Shown here: piece by piece, positions 17,208 to 26,139 of the stretch | Layout of the letters: every line of letters begins with the position of its first letter | Numbering within the stretch: position 1 is the stretch's first letter | DNA from: JAYPHU01 sp038127535 | GTDB taxonomy: Bacteria > Pseudomonadota > Alphaproteobacteria > Rhodospirillales > UBA2165 | Reading direction: 5' to 3' | NCBI GenBank assembly: GCA_038127535.1 | Contig: JAYPHU010000008.1 | Coordinates: 46,738-110,737, forward strand | Length of the DNA stretch: 64,000 bases | Program-made: the position numbers and the translations under genes | Notes under the pieces: generated by a model | What the model was told of the DNA's origin: nothing | Databases searched by the model: none | The model's input: only the letters and a program-made list of their open reading frames with translations

Positions 17208-18143
17208 ATGCGCATCGGCGTTGATTTAGGCGGCACCAAGATTGAGGCCGTAGCACTCACTGACACAGGCGATGAGTTTGGGCGTCAACGAATTGCCACG
17301 CCCCACGGCGACTATCAAGAGACCATCAATTCGGTTTGTGGTTTGATAACTCAATTCGATCTGCCCCCCGGGACCCCGGTCGGGATCGGTATTCCAGGCA
17401 CCATTTCCCCCGCAACGGGCTTGGTTAAGAACGCCAATTCGACCTGGTTGATCGGAAAGCCCTTTTTCGATGATCTCCGGCAGGCGCTGGACCGGCCACT
17501 ACGCATGGCCAACGATGCGAACTGTTTCGCCATGTCCGAAGCTACCGACGGTGCCGGAGCCGGCGCGAATGTCGTATTCGGCGTGATACTGGGAACGGGC
17601 GTCGGCGGAGGGCTTATGATCAACGGAAATATTTTGACTGGGCCAAACGCTATCGCCGGCGAATGGGGGCACAATTCTCTGCCCTGGCCAGTTCTGTCAG
17701 ATGACGGTGATGAAAGGTCCGGTGCGCAGTGCTATTGCGGGCTTCAAGGCTGTATTGAGACATTCCTGTGTGGAGAAGGCTTAGTCCGAAGTTATGTAAA
17801 ACTCGCCTCCCTCGCCAAGCATAGTCAGTTAAGTGCGCAAGCCGTTGTTGAACTATCTCGGGCCAACGACAAATCCGCGATAACGACCATGCAAATACAC
17901 TACAGGCGCCTCGCCAAGAGCCTAGCTTCAGTTATCAATATTCTGGATCCCGACGTCATTGTCTTGGGTGGAGGATTGTCAAACGTTGATGAAATATACG
18001 AGCACGTACCCAGCCTTTGGTCCGAATGGATATTTTCGGACGAGTGTTCAACGAAACTTTTGAAGAACCTCCACGGAGACTCGAGTGGGGTTAGAGGCGC
18101 CGCCATGCTCTGGCCGGCGGGCTCAATGGCGGAGACAGCGTGA
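17208..18143 (+). CDS. ROK-family sugar kinase (fructokinase/N-acetylglucosamine kinase-like)
   Basis: About 311 residues from the ATG at 17208, which gives the canonical opening MRIGVDLGGTKIEAV (phosphate-binding loop); an in-frame ATG at 17193 is possible. Further hallmarks are GIGIPGTISPATG, NDANCFAMSEA with the catalytic Asp, GVILGTGVGGG, and the zinc-type motif with cysteines in CYCGLQGCIETFLCG preceded by GEWGHNSL. It should phosphorylate a hexose or aminohexose with ATP; the sugar is not decidable. Its stop overlaps the dinB start (TGATG), implying translational coupling with a DNA polymerase gene. Confidence 0.9.
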   Translation: MRIGVDLGGTKIEAVALTDTGDEFGRQRIATPHGDYQETINSVCGLITQFDLPPGTPVGIGIPGTISPATGLVKNANSTWLIGKPFFDDLRQALDRPLRMANDANCFAMSEATDGAGAGANVVFGVILGTGVGGGLMINGNILTGPNAIAGEWGHNSLPWPVLSDDGDERSGAQCYCGLQGCIETFLCGEGLVRSYVKLASLAKHSQLSAQAVVELSRANDKSAITTMQIHYRRLAKSLASVINILDPDVIVLGGGLSNVDEIYEHVPSLWSEWIFSDECSTKLLKNLHGDSSGVRGAAMLWPAGSMAETA

Positions 18144-19408
18144 TGTTTGTTCTTTGCCGAAACTGCGGCGATCTGACGGAGGCGAAGCGCATGCCGGAAA
18201 GGTGCAGCGCCTGTTCATCGCCCCGATTGTTTACGCACGGAGAACTGTCCACCCTCTCAATCGCTCATATCGATTGCGACGCTTTTTACGCGAGTGTCGA
18301 AAAACGGGACAAGCCTGATTTGGCTACAAAACCCGTCATCGTCGGCGGTGGACAACGTGGTGTCGTCTCGGCCTGCTGTTATATTGCCCGGCTCAAAGGC
18401 GTGCATTCCGCCATGCCGATGTTTCAGGCAAGAAAACTGTGCCCGGATGCCGTCATCATCAAACCCAACATGGAAAAATACAGCCGCGTCGGCCGGGAAA
18501 TACGTGAACTCATGCAAGAGACCACTCCCCTCGTGGAACCTTTGTCTATCGACGAGGCCTTCCTGGATTTAAGCGGTACGGAAAAACTCCACGGCGCGGT
18601 TCCGGCACAGACACTTGTCCGTTTGGTTCGTAGAATTGAGACAGAAATCGGCGTCGATACGTCAGTGGGGCTTAGCTATAACAAATTTCTAGCCAAGACG
18701 GCTTCGGATCTGAACAAGCCCCGCGGCTTCGCGGTGATTGGCAAGGCCGAAGCCATAGATTTCTTGAGCCCACGGCCCGTTGGTTCCATTTGGGGCGTCG
18801 GCAAGTCCTTGCAAGCGAAACTTCGGCGGGACGGCATCTCGACGATCGGTCAACTAAGACAAATTGAACCCGAGAAATTGATCTCTAGATACGGCGCGAT
18901 CGGGTCACGGCTCTCCAAATTGTCGCGCGGGATGGACTCGCGTGCTGTTGATCCCACCGGTAATGCCAAAAGCATTTCGGCCGAGACAACCTTTTCCAGA
19001 GACATTTCTGCGGCAGACGCGTTGGCCTACCGCCTGTGGCCGCTCTGCGAAAAAGTCACCCGGCGCCTTAAAGCTAAAGGTCTTGCCGGATGCGCAATAA
19101 GCCTCAAGCTCAAAACATCCGGATTCAAGATCCTCACCAGATCACGCCAGTTGTCTGAGCCGACGCAAATTGCAGAGGTGCTGTACCGTGAAGTGCTGCC
19201 GCTGTTGAAGAAGGAAGCCGACGGAACAAAATTTAGGCTAATAGGCATCGGCGTAACAAAATTCGACGATGAAAGCCTTGCGGATCAAGGCAACTTGCTG
19301 GATGGGTCTGCAAAAGGCTTGGCCAAAGTGGAAGCCGCCATGGACAAAGTACGGGAGAAATTTGGAAGTCCGTCGATCAGAAAGGGCCGCGCCTACCTGG
19401 GCGACTGA
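18143..19408 (+). CDS. dinB: DNA polymerase IV (Y-family) with N-terminal zinc ribbon
   Basis: About 421 residues from the ATG at 18143; a GTG at 18140 is in frame. This error-prone translesion polymerase keeps the Y-family catalytic residues in SIAHIDCDAFYASVEKRD and in the palm motif EPLSIDEAFLDLSG, plus PRGFAVIGKAEAIDFL and helix-hairpin-helix GSIWGVGKSLQAKL. A 35-residue N-terminal extension carries C5-x2-C8 and C21-x2-C24, a likely zinc ribbon known in some alphaproteobacterial DinB proteins. Coupled to the upstream ROK kinase gene. It ends 11 bases from the convergent eipB gene. No LexA box was seen in front of the pair. Confidence 0.95.
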   Translation: MFVLCRNCGDLTEAKRMPERCSACSSPRLFTHGELSTLSIAHIDCDAFYASVEKRDKPDLATKPVIVGGGQRGVVSACCYIARLKGVHSAMPMFQARKLCPDAVIIKPNMEKYSRVGREIRELMQETTPLVEPLSIDEAFLDLSGTEKLHGAVPAQTLVRLVRRIETEIGVDTSVGLSYNKFLAKTASDLNKPRGFAVIGKAEAIDFLSPRPVGSIWGVGKSLQAKLRRDGISTIGQLRQIEPEKLISRYGAIGSRLSKLSRGMDSRAVDPTGNAKSISAETTFSRDISAADALAYRLWPLCEKVTRRLKAKGLAGCAISLKLKTSGFKILTRSRQLSEPTQIAEVLYREVLPLLKKEADGTKFRLIGIGVTKFDDESLADQGNLLDGSAKGLAKVEAAMDKVREKFGSPSIRKGRAYLGD

Positions 19409-19419
19409 GTGGATTTCTT

Positions 19420-20250
19420 CTATTGGCCGCAGTTCGCCTCATACGGCAAAAGCTCAACCCTCACCAGCTTTGCCTCTAAAGTATAAGAGCCGTAGTCCTG
19501 AGAAATATTGTCTATTATCCCGTCTTCACGGTATCGCACACTAAGTTCGAAGTCTGGCACCTCGGCTGCGGATTTGACGGGAAAATAAGCCAGCTGAGCA
19601 TTCCAACGTTTCACATCGTCCAATACCTTTTTAACCTCCGCCTTAAGAGGAGGATCTGACGCTGCCTTTCCAATGACGGCACTCACTAGATATGGATCGT
19701 CCATGGACGAGCCGTCAAATAAATGGCGGCCCAAATGAGCCTCATTTCTCTGGGAACTGGCAATCATCTTTTGAAGATGGGCAGTTGGAAATAAGGTTCC
19801 TCTTGGCAGAGCTATTTTTTGGCGAACGGGCGCCACATATTCTGCCATTCCGGCACCATCCTCGCCTTCAATGATAGCCACACCCTTAATTTCTTGAACC
19901 TGCTTCTTCGCGTTGGATTCGTGAACTCGAAATCTGAAACTTGCCCCGTCTTTGGCTTCCCGGGTCGCCAATTTCCGCACGCTTTCGACCTCCGGACCAT
20001 TGCCGAACTGAAGCCGGAGGTAAACCTTGGTGCTTACGCTCCACGCCTCGCATTGCTCCGTGAATTCGTAGGTCATAACCCCTCGGATTCCGGAAGGCGC
20101 ACCGGTTTCCTCAGCCGTTCCCAATGTCATGCTGTACATGGCTCTGTGAGATTGCAACTGGCTGGCTTGAACGGGCTCCACACCGAACGGCGATGAAAGT
20201 CCAACGGCAAAGCCGAAAAGCAAAATCTTATATTTGAGGATCGTTTTCAT
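19420..20250 (-). CDS. eipB: EipB-like periplasmic envelope-integrity protein (DUF1849)
   Basis: This 276-residue protein has a signal peptide of about 30 residues (hydrophobic ILLFGFAVGLSSPFG, cleavage near QASQ). Brucella EipB is a periplasmic spiral beta-protein supporting envelope integrity, with one conserved disulfide. Here C67 (FTEQCEAWSV) and C274 (EANCGQ, near the last residue) match that pair closely. The LPRGTLFPTAHLQKMI and LFDGSSMDDPYLVSAVIG segments are family hallmarks. It is monocistronic, convergent with dinB, and separated from the next gene on the plus strand by a 408-base intergenic region. Confidence 0.88.
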   Translation of the reverse strand: MKTILKYKILLFGFAVGLSSPFGVEPVQASQLQSHRAMYSMTLGTAEETGAPSGIRGVMTYEFTEQCEAWSVSTKVYLRLQFGNGPEVESVRKLATREAKDGASFRFRVHESNAKKQVQEIKGVAIIEGEDGAGMAEYVAPVRQKIALPRGTLFPTAHLQKMIASSQRNEAHLGRHLFDGSSMDDPYLVSAVIGKAASDPPLKAEVKKVLDDVKRWNAQLAYFPVKSAAEVPDFELSVRYREDGIIDNISQDYGSYTLEAKLVRVELLPYEANCGQ

Positions 20251-20486
20251 AAGTTTATTTCCGGCCCAATAAGGCGTCAGGACAGAGGCATTATCCTAAC
20301 GCCAAGCGGTCAAATTTCCAGCGGGATTCCATTGGGATCGTTCAATAAATGGAGATGAAACGACTTGAAGACCGCAGCTTGGGGGCAGGTCAAATCTACC
20401 GGGTAAAATGGATTTCTGCCTAGTTATCCTTGTCCGAACTGTGATCAAAGCGCGGCAAGATACTGAAATTAATAAATTTTTAATGT
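20251..20486. other. Upstream regulatory spacer with possible enhancer space
   Basis: Between eipB and the sigma54 promoter there are about 236 bases with no credible gene. Promoter elements for eipB (minus strand) and activator sites for the sigma54 promoter would be expected here; I see no unambiguous dyad. Confidence 0.4.
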
Positions 20487-20502
20487 TGGCACGGTGGTTG
20501 CT
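20487..20502 (+). promoter_or_regulatory. Sigma54 (RpoN) -24/-12 promoter
   Basis: TGGCACG-GTGG-TTGCT matches the consensus TGGCACG-N4-TTGCW at every defined base, with the invariant GG (20488-20489) and GC (20500-20501). Transcription should start near 20513 and run into the unknown gene at 20659, giving a leader of about 145 bases. An ATP-dependent enhancer-binding protein would be required; none is encoded in the window. Confidence 0.75.
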
Positions 20503-20658
20503 TATTTCGGGGTCAAAGACCCGGATAAAAATCCCGGGCTGCTGTAAATGGCTGGCAACCAGTAGAGACGAGCTGCGTGCACAACGTCGGCAATGGACAA
20601 TGATGAATAATCCGATGCTTGGCGCCACGGCAATCGGCTCGCCGAAAGTGAGGATACA

Positions 20659-21216
20659 ATGCCCCCTGAAATCTATCTGGAACCTTTGCGAGACGAGACT
20701 GAACAACAAGAAGACACTCTTGATCAAAGACTCCCGAGCGCATTTGAATCGAGCTCGATTGATGACGAACCCGATTTCGAAATCTACAAGTCCCTCCCCC
20801 CGGAACTTATGGAAATCGCGGCCGAGTACGACGTCCTGCATATGACGCCACGTCAAATGGTCAATTTGAGTTTCGATCTGTATTCGGCAGGGTTTTTGTC
20901 ACGGGAACAATATACGGAACTGGCGTTTCAAAGCGAGCTCATGCCGAATTTCGAGAGCACAATCGGCGCTCTGACGGGCGAAAAGGCGCAGCCTGATCTG
21001 CCTCGAGACTACATCGCTATTTGGCGGCAACGCCTCAACTTCGAACTCACCCATTGCCCCGAGGAGGAACGCGTTATTCAGCGGGCCCAAGCCACCCTGG
21101 ATCTACTCAAATCCATACGCAAGCCACGAGCGCCTGAACAACCTCATCCGAGATTTCAGCGAAAGTTAGAAAGGCTTCCAAATATTCCGCCGCTAAGCCT
21201 GAGAGGCGCAAAATAA
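20659..21216 (+). CDS. Uncharacterised protein under a sigma54 promoter
   Basis: This 185-residue protein is preceded by GTGAGGA at good spacing. It is cytoplasmic-looking, acidic at the N terminus and basic at the C terminus (residues 150-185 rich in Pro, Arg and Lys). The core from residue 45 (SLPPELMEIAAEYDVLHMTP, then RQMVNLSFDLYSAGFLS and EQYTELAFQSEL) reads as a helical regulatory or adaptor domain. I do not recognise a family. The sigma54 promoter suggests nitrogen, motility or stress control. It ends 27 bases from the convergent aspS gene. Confidence 0.75.
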   Translation: MPPEIYLEPLRDETEQQEDTLDQRLPSAFESSSIDDEPDFEIYKSLPPELMEIAAEYDVLHMTPRQMVNLSFDLYSAGFLSREQYTELAFQSELMPNFESTIGALTGEKAQPDLPRDYIAIWRQRLNFELTHCPEEERVIQRAQATLDLLKSIRKPRAPEQPHPRFQRKLERLPNIPPLSLRGAK

Positions 21217-21243
21217 ATCAGCTGCCGGTCAAACCAGCTTGGA

Positions 21244-23082
21244 TTATTTAGCCGCTTCTTGCGCATCGCCGTCGGAATCTGTCCGTTTCTTGGCCCTGGG
21301 CAGATCCTTTTTGATATGCAATTCCTTGTAGCGGTCGTCGTCAATCTCCGCCGGCGCGTTCATCATGAGATCTTCGGCCTGCTGGTTCATCGGGAATACG
21401 ATAACCTCGCGAATATTGGGTTCATCAGCAAGTAGCATGACAATCCGATCAATGCCCGGCGCCGAGCCGCCGTGCGGCGGCGCGCCATATTTAAAGGCGT
21501 TCAAGAGCCCTGCAAACTCGGTCTCCACCACGGATTTATCATAGCCGGCAATTTCAAAGGCCTTGTACATAATGTCCGGTCGGTGATTTCGGATGGCGCC
21601 ACTGGATAATTCGACGCCATTGCAGACGATGTCGTATTGGAAAGCCAATACGTCCAGTGGATCTTTCGTTTCAAGAGCCTCCAATCCCCCTTGCGGCATC
21701 GAAAAGGGATTGTGGCTGAACTCTATCTTGCCGCTGTCATCATCCATTTCGTACATGGGGTAGTCGACGATCCAGCAAAACCGGAACACGTCCTTTTCGC
21801 AAAGGTCCAGTTCCTCGCCCACACGGATACGAGCGGCACCGGCAAACGCGCCAAATTTCTTAGGAAGTCCAGCTACAAAAAAGACAGCGTCACCGTCGCT
21901 TAGCTCCAGTTCGGCGCGAAGCTGTTCGGTACGCTCTGGACCAATATTCTTAGCCAGAGGACCAGCGCCCTCCCCCTCCCGGAAGAAGATGTACCCGAGA
22001 CCAGGCTGGCCTTCATCCTGCGCCCAGCTGTTCATGCGGTCGCAAAATGCCCGGCTACCACCCGTTGGCGCGGGGATCGCCCAGACTTGAACGTTCGGGT
22101 CCTTCTCGATCATGCCGGCAAATATCTTGAATCCGGAGCCGGCGAAGATATGGGTGGCATCGCTCATCTTGAGCGGATTGCGCAGGTCCGGCTTATCCGA
22201 ACCATACCAGCGCATCGAATCTGCATAAGCGATGCGCGGGAATGGTGCGGTTGTCACTTCTCGGCCGTTGCCGAATTCTTCAAATACCCCGCCCAGGACC
22301 GGCTCCAGGGCATTAAACACATCGTCCTGAGTGCAATAAGACATCTCGACGTCCAATTGATAAAACTCGCCCGGGGAGCGATCCGCCCTTGCATCTTCAT
22401 CGCGGAAACACGGCGCAATCTGGAAATACTTGTCGAAGCCCGACACCATGATGAGCTGCTTAAAGATTTGCGGGGCCTGAGGAAGGGCATAGAACTTGCC
22501 GGGATGTATGCGGCTGGGCACCAAGTAGTCCCGCGCCCCTTCCGGCGATGACGCCGTCAGGATCGGTGTCTGAAACTCCATAAATCCCTGATCCGTCATG
22601 CGCTGGCGGATAGAGCTGATCACCTGGCTACGCAAAACGATATTCTGGTGCACGTCTTCGCGACGCAAATCCAAGAATCGGTATCTCAGACGAATATCCT
22701 CTGGATACTCTGCATCACCGAAAACCTGCAGCGGCAAAGCGTCCGCTTCGGACTCCAGATTGAATTCATAAATTCGGAGTTCGACCTCACCCGTGGGCAG
22801 ATCGGTGTTGATCGTCTCGTCACTGCGTTTCTCGATCGTGCCGGTAACCGTGATGACGCTCTCGGCGCGAACCTGCTCCACCGCCGGAAATAAATCACTT
22901 GTCACTTCGATCACGCACTGGGTCAGCCCGTAGTGATCGCGGAGATCAATAAACAGCAAATTGCCGTGATCCCGTTTCCGATGCACCCAGCCTGACAGCC
23001 GCGCTGGTTGCCCCGCGTTTTCAAGACGGAGTTCCCCGCAAGTGTGGGTACGATAGGGGTGGAGTGCAGACTCGGCAGACAT
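21244..23082 (-). CDS. aspS: Aspartyl-tRNA synthetase (Asp/Asn-type likely)
   Basis: About 612 residues from the ATG at 23082. The reading frame stays open far upstream, but only across the antisense of the phosphoesterase gene; the family N terminus begins at MSAESALHPYRTHTCGEL. An OB-fold anticodon domain (RLSGWVHRKRDHGNLLFIDL) precedes class II motif 1 (QTPILTASSPEGARDYLVP), motif 2 (CFRDEDARADRSPGEFYQLD) and motif 3 (GGSAPGIDRIVMLL), with a GAD insertion between. It charges tRNA with Asp. The last 20 residues are a charged Lys/Asp-rich extension. Confidence 0.96.
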   Translation of the reverse strand: MSAESALHPYRTHTCGELRLENAGQPARLSGWVHRKRDHGNLLFIDLRDHYGLTQCVIEVTSDLFPAVEQVRAESVITVTGTIEKRSDETINTDLPTGEVELRIYEFNLESEADALPLQVFGDAEYPEDIRLRYRFLDLRREDVHQNIVLRSQVISSIRQRMTDQGFMEFQTPILTASSPEGARDYLVPSRIHPGKFYALPQAPQIFKQLIMVSGFDKYFQIAPCFRDEDARADRSPGEFYQLDVEMSYCTQDDVFNALEPVLGGVFEEFGNGREVTTAPFPRIAYADSMRWYGSDKPDLRNPLKMSDATHIFAGSGFKIFAGMIEKDPNVQVWAIPAPTGGSRAFCDRMNSWAQDEGQPGLGYIFFREGEGAGPLAKNIGPERTEQLRAELELSDGDAVFFVAGLPKKFGAFAGAARIRVGEELDLCEKDVFRFCWIVDYPMYEMDDDSGKIEFSHNPFSMPQGGLEALETKDPLDVLAFQYDIVCNGVELSSGAIRNHRPDIMYKAFEIAGYDKSVVETEFAGLLNAFKYGAPPHGGSAPGIDRIVMLLADEPNIREVIVFPMNQQAEDLMMNAPAEIDDDRYKELHIKKDLPRAKKRTDSDGDAQEAAK

Positions 23083-23233
23083 GATTTTTCTTTCTGATCC
23101 GGTGGAATACTTAATCGGGGATCGGCCCGATGAAGGCGGCACGCGTTTACCGTGATTTAGGGCCGAAAACAAGGGGTTTCGGGACCGACCAGCCAAAACC
23201 TGCAAAATGTGAAACCCTGGGCGGCATAAACGT

Positions 23234-23263
23234 TTGCCGCCGTCACCGGGGATTTGGTATAGA
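23234..23263 (+). promoter_or_regulatory. Probable promoter of the phosphoesterase gene
   Basis: TTGCCG (23234-23239) and TATAGA (23258-23263) are 18 bases apart in the 258-base gap that separates divergent aspS and the phosphoesterase gene, with a leader of about 70 bases to the ATG at 23341. Confidence 0.4.
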
Positions 23264-23340
23264 AGACTACAATATCGGTGGCGCGTCTTGAGCGGCCACG
23301 CATGAGAGAAGACCGCCAAATTTTTTGGAAGGAACGAGAC

Positions 23341-24120
23341 ATGAGTTTCAAGTTTTGCCTCTATTCGGATATTCACGGCCAAATTCCCCAGTTGGATGCC
23401 GTTGAAGCCGCCGTTGAGAAAGAAAACCCTGACAAGATCGTCGTGATTGGCGATTTGGTCGGATTGGGCCCGGAGCCTGCTGAGATCGCGCAGCGGATGA
23501 AGGACCGTCCGTGGATTGATGTCATTGTCGGCAATGTTGATCTCTGGGTGACCCGCAAGGTCTGGGAAACAGCGACCCCGAAAAGTCCGCACCAGGAATG
23601 GATGTTCCGAATGATGCAAATGACCCGGGAGCGCATGGACGACGCCCTCCTGGAATGGCTGGATAAGCGTCCTTTCTCCATGACCTACACGCCGGACCTG
23701 GGCCACGATTTCCACGTGTTCCATGGCACACCTTACGATATCGGGGATAGCGACGCTTTCCCTTTCCGTCTGACTGACGACGAAATCGCCGATAAGCTCA
23801 AGGGTTATGACTACGACGTTATGGCCCACGGCCACATCCACGGCCCCTCTGTCCGGGGTATTCCGCGCGCTGACGGCAAGTTCCAACAACTCGTTTGCGC
23901 TGCGGCGGTCGGCATGAGCTGGGATGGTGACCCCCGTCCGTCTTACGCTGTTGTTGAGTACATGGGCGACGGCAAGTGGAACAACCGGGTTGAACGGGTC
24001 GACTTTGATCCTGAAAAACAGGCTGAATTCAACGAAAACAGCTGGATTGAGCACGGCGAGCGTATCGCCGGCATGATCCGTAGCGGCCAGTTTTGGAATC
24101 CGGATCATATGCCGCACTAA
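23341..24120 (+). CDS. Calcineurin-like metallophosphoesterase
   Basis: This 259-residue protein starts at the ATG at 23341, behind GGAAGGA. It carries the metallophosphoesterase blocks in order: YSDIHGQIPQLDAV (D-x-H), VVIGDLVGLGPEP (GD-x2-G), VGNVDLW (in place of GNHD), FHGTP and MAHGHIHGP (GH-x-H). The family spans phosphodiesterases and phosphatases of the YfcE/MJ0936 type, so substrate is open. The His of the GNHD block is replaced by Val, which also occurs in some relatives. It is monocistronic, with its own terminator, and diverges from aspS. Confidence 0.88.
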   Translation: MSFKFCLYSDIHGQIPQLDAVEAAVEKENPDKIVVIGDLVGLGPEPAEIAQRMKDRPWIDVIVGNVDLWVTRKVWETATPKSPHQEWMFRMMQMTRERMDDALLEWLDKRPFSMTYTPDLGHDFHVFHGTPYDIGDSDAFPFRLTDDEIADKLKGYDYDVMAHGHIHGPSVRGIPRADGKFQQLVCAAAVGMSWDGDPRPSYAVVEYMGDGKWNNRVERVDFDPEKQAEFNENSWIEHGERIAGMIRSGQFWNPDHMPH

Positions 24121-24140
24121 ACGCGTTACACAAAGTTATG

Positions 24141-24180
24141 AAAGGCCGCCCCTTGCATACGACGGGCGGCCTTTTTTATT
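24141..24180 (+). terminator. Intrinsic terminator after the phosphoesterase gene
   Basis: AGGCCGCCC (24143-24151) pairs with GGGCGGCCT (24164-24172) and runs into TTTTTTATTT. It ends only a few bases before the next start codon at 24187. Confidence 0.85.
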
Positions 24181-24186
24181 TAAGAT

Positions 24187-24894
24187 ATGATGGCCTCATC
24201 AAAACCAACATTGTGGGAAGCACAACTCAAACAGCAAATCAGGCGGCGATATGACCGCCTTGCTACCGATGCCTCAAGCAATGCAGCCCTTGAAAGCGCC
24301 ATTGAGGCCGGCTATCCGGCCGCATGGCTGGATCAAGTGCCAACGGATCTCCTCGCCCGGTATTCCGGATGTGGTTTCCTTTGGAACCGAATAAACACCG
24401 GCGGGATCAATATCTCTGTGGACCTCGGCTCAGGCGCCGGCCTAGACAGCTACATCGCGAAGAATTTTCTGGGCTGGAACCGGGTGGTTTCCATCGATTT
24501 GGCGCCACAAATGGGCCATAGCGCCAAAATATTCGGTTGCGAGGCCGTTACCGGGGATATCGAACGCCTGCCTCTGCCGGACAATCTTGCGGATGCCGTC
24601 TTCGGCAATGCGTCGTTCAACTTGGCAGCAGATAAACGGCGGGCATTTGCCGAGGCCTTTCGTATTCTGAAACCGCGCGGACAATTACGGTTAAGGGATT
24701 TGGTGCTGGTAAGCGATCTGCCCCCGGAGGTCAGGGAAGACCCGCTAGCGTTTAACACTTCGCTCGGAGGTGCGGTAATCGAGGACACGTGGCGGCAGGC
24801 GATGGAAGACGCAGGCTTTTGCAACATCACTTTTTCCGATTGTCGGCCATTTTCTTATGTTGTCTCAACACTGATGCAGGCTGAGAAGCGTTAA
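24187..24894 (+). CDS. ArsM-like SAM-dependent methyltransferase lacking arsenic-binding cysteines
   Basis: This 235-residue class I methyltransferase (start 24187 or 24190) has the SAM motif VDLGSGAGLDSYIAK, followed by VSIDLAPQMGH and GDIERLPLPDNLADAV. The layout follows arsenite methyltransferases: YSGCG before motif I, then the block usually read NCVINL, and then LGGA. Here that block is NASFNLAADKR and the position before LGGA is Ser, so two of the usual As(III) cysteines are missing and only the YSGCG Cys remains. It probably methylates another acceptor. It lacks a clear Shine-Dalgarno and sits directly after a terminator, so it may be leaderless or fed by read-through. Confidence 0.8.
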   Translation: MMASSKPTLWEAQLKQQIRRRYDRLATDASSNAALESAIEAGYPAAWLDQVPTDLLARYSGCGFLWNRINTGGINISVDLGSGAGLDSYIAKNFLGWNRVVSIDLAPQMGHSAKIFGCEAVTGDIERLPLPDNLADAVFGNASFNLAADKRRAFAEAFRILKPRGQLRLRDLVLVSDLPPEVREDPLAFNTSLGGAVIEDTWRQAMEDAGFCNITFSDCRPFSYVVSTLMQAEKR

Positions 24895-24978
24895 GCAATT
24901 TCTTGCGGAACCCTCGAACGATCGTATACGTAGTCCTACGACTTTTAGATTCTGACCCAATTCGATAGAAAATCGTTC

Positions 24979-26139
24979 ATGCCTGTCATTACCGACACAG
25001 AAACCCTCTCGGCATTTTGCGCAAGATTGGCAAATTCACCATACATCACGGTGGATACGGAATTCATGCGGGAGAAGACTTATTGGCCGCAACTTTGCCT
25101 CGTCCAACTGGCGTACCAAGAGGAAGCAAAAGCTGTCGACGTTCTGGCGGACGGCATTGATCTGACACCCATGCTGGATCTAATGGCGGATACCAACCTC
25201 TTGAAGGTATTTCACGCGGCCAGACAAGACCTGGAAATTTTCTACCGGATGATGAACAAGCTGCCGGAGCCGATCTTTGATACCCAGGTTGCTGCCATGG
25301 TTTGTGGATTTGGCGATTCTGCTGGATACGAAACTTTGGTGAGAAAGTTAACCAACGAAAGCGTCGATAAGTCATCCAGATTCACCGATTGGGCCCAGCG
25401 GCCGTTGAGCGACCGCCAAATATCGTATGCGCTTTCCGACGTTACGCATTTGCGCGACGTGTACGACAGCCTGAACGAGATGCTCCGCAAGAATGGCCGG
25501 CGGGCGTGGCTTGAGGAGGAGATTACAACGCTGACCGATGCCAGAAATTATACAAATCTCCCCGAGGATGCGTGGAGGCGAGTGAAGAGCCGCGCGCCCA
25601 AGCCCCGGTTTTTGGCCATCCTCAAGGAGATTGCCGCGTGGCGGGAGACGGAGGCCCAAAACAAGGATATCCCGCGCAACCGCATTTTGCGGGACGAGGC
25701 TCTCGTGGAAATTGCTCATCACGCACCGTCAACAGTTGAACAACTTGCTCGTACCCGAGGCATGGGTCAGAGGATGGCGGAAGGTCCCGCAGGACAGAAA
25801 CTGCTAAAAGCGATCAGCGCGGGACAAGCCATACCCGACGACGAGCTGCCGCGGCCGCCGCGGCAAAAACCCCTTCCCAAGGGAATTGGTCCAGTGACGG
25901 ATTTGCTAAAAGTCCTGTTGAAGATGAAAAGCGAGGAACATGACGTCGCGCAAAGACTTATTGCTACTTCCGATGATCTCGAAAAAATTTCAGCCTACGG
26001 TGAAAAAGCAGAGGTCAACGCTTTGCACGGCTGGCGCCAGGAAGTATTCGGGAACGACGCCTTGAGTTTGCGGGCGGGCGATCTTGCGCTTGTCGTCCAG
26101 GACCAATCGGTCGAAGTCGTAGAATTCGTTGAAGACTGA
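24979..26139 (+). CDS. rnd: Ribonuclease D
   Basis: This 386-residue 3'-5' exoribonuclease acts in tRNA and stable RNA maturation. The DEDDy nuclease motifs are visible: VDTEFMREKTYWP (first Asp and Glu), KVFHAARQDLEIF (second Asp), and SYALSDVTHLRDVYDSL (Tyr plus last Asp). HRDC helical domains follow from about residue 210 (PKPRFLAILKEIAAWRE, DEALVEIAHHAP). Length fits the alphaproteobacterial family. Its TGA ends at 26139 and the convergent ppx stop begins at 26140, with no spacer. Confidence 0.95.
   Translation: MPVITDTETLSAFCARLANSPYITVDTEFMREKTYWPQLCLVQLAYQEEAKAVDVLADGIDLTPMLDLMADTNLLKVFHAARQDLEIFYRMMNKLPEPIFDTQVAAMVCGFGDSAGYETLVRKLTNESVDKSSRFTDWAQRPLSDRQISYALSDVTHLRDVYDSLNEMLRKNGRRAWLEEEITTLTDARNYTNLPEDAWRRVKSRAPKPRFLAILKEIAAWRETEAQNKDIPRNRILRDEALVEIAHHAPSTVEQLARTRGMGQRMAEGPAGQKLLKAISAGQAIPDDELPRPPRQKPLPKGIGPVTDLLKVLLKMKSEEHDVAQRLIATSDDLEKISAYGEKAEVNALHGWRQEVFGNDALSLRAGDLALVVQDQSVEVVEFVED

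Noticed and set aside
23083..24117. An in-frame upstream extension of aspS to about 957 residues
   Set aside because: It lies antisense to the well-supported phosphoesterase gene and the family N terminus begins at 23082.
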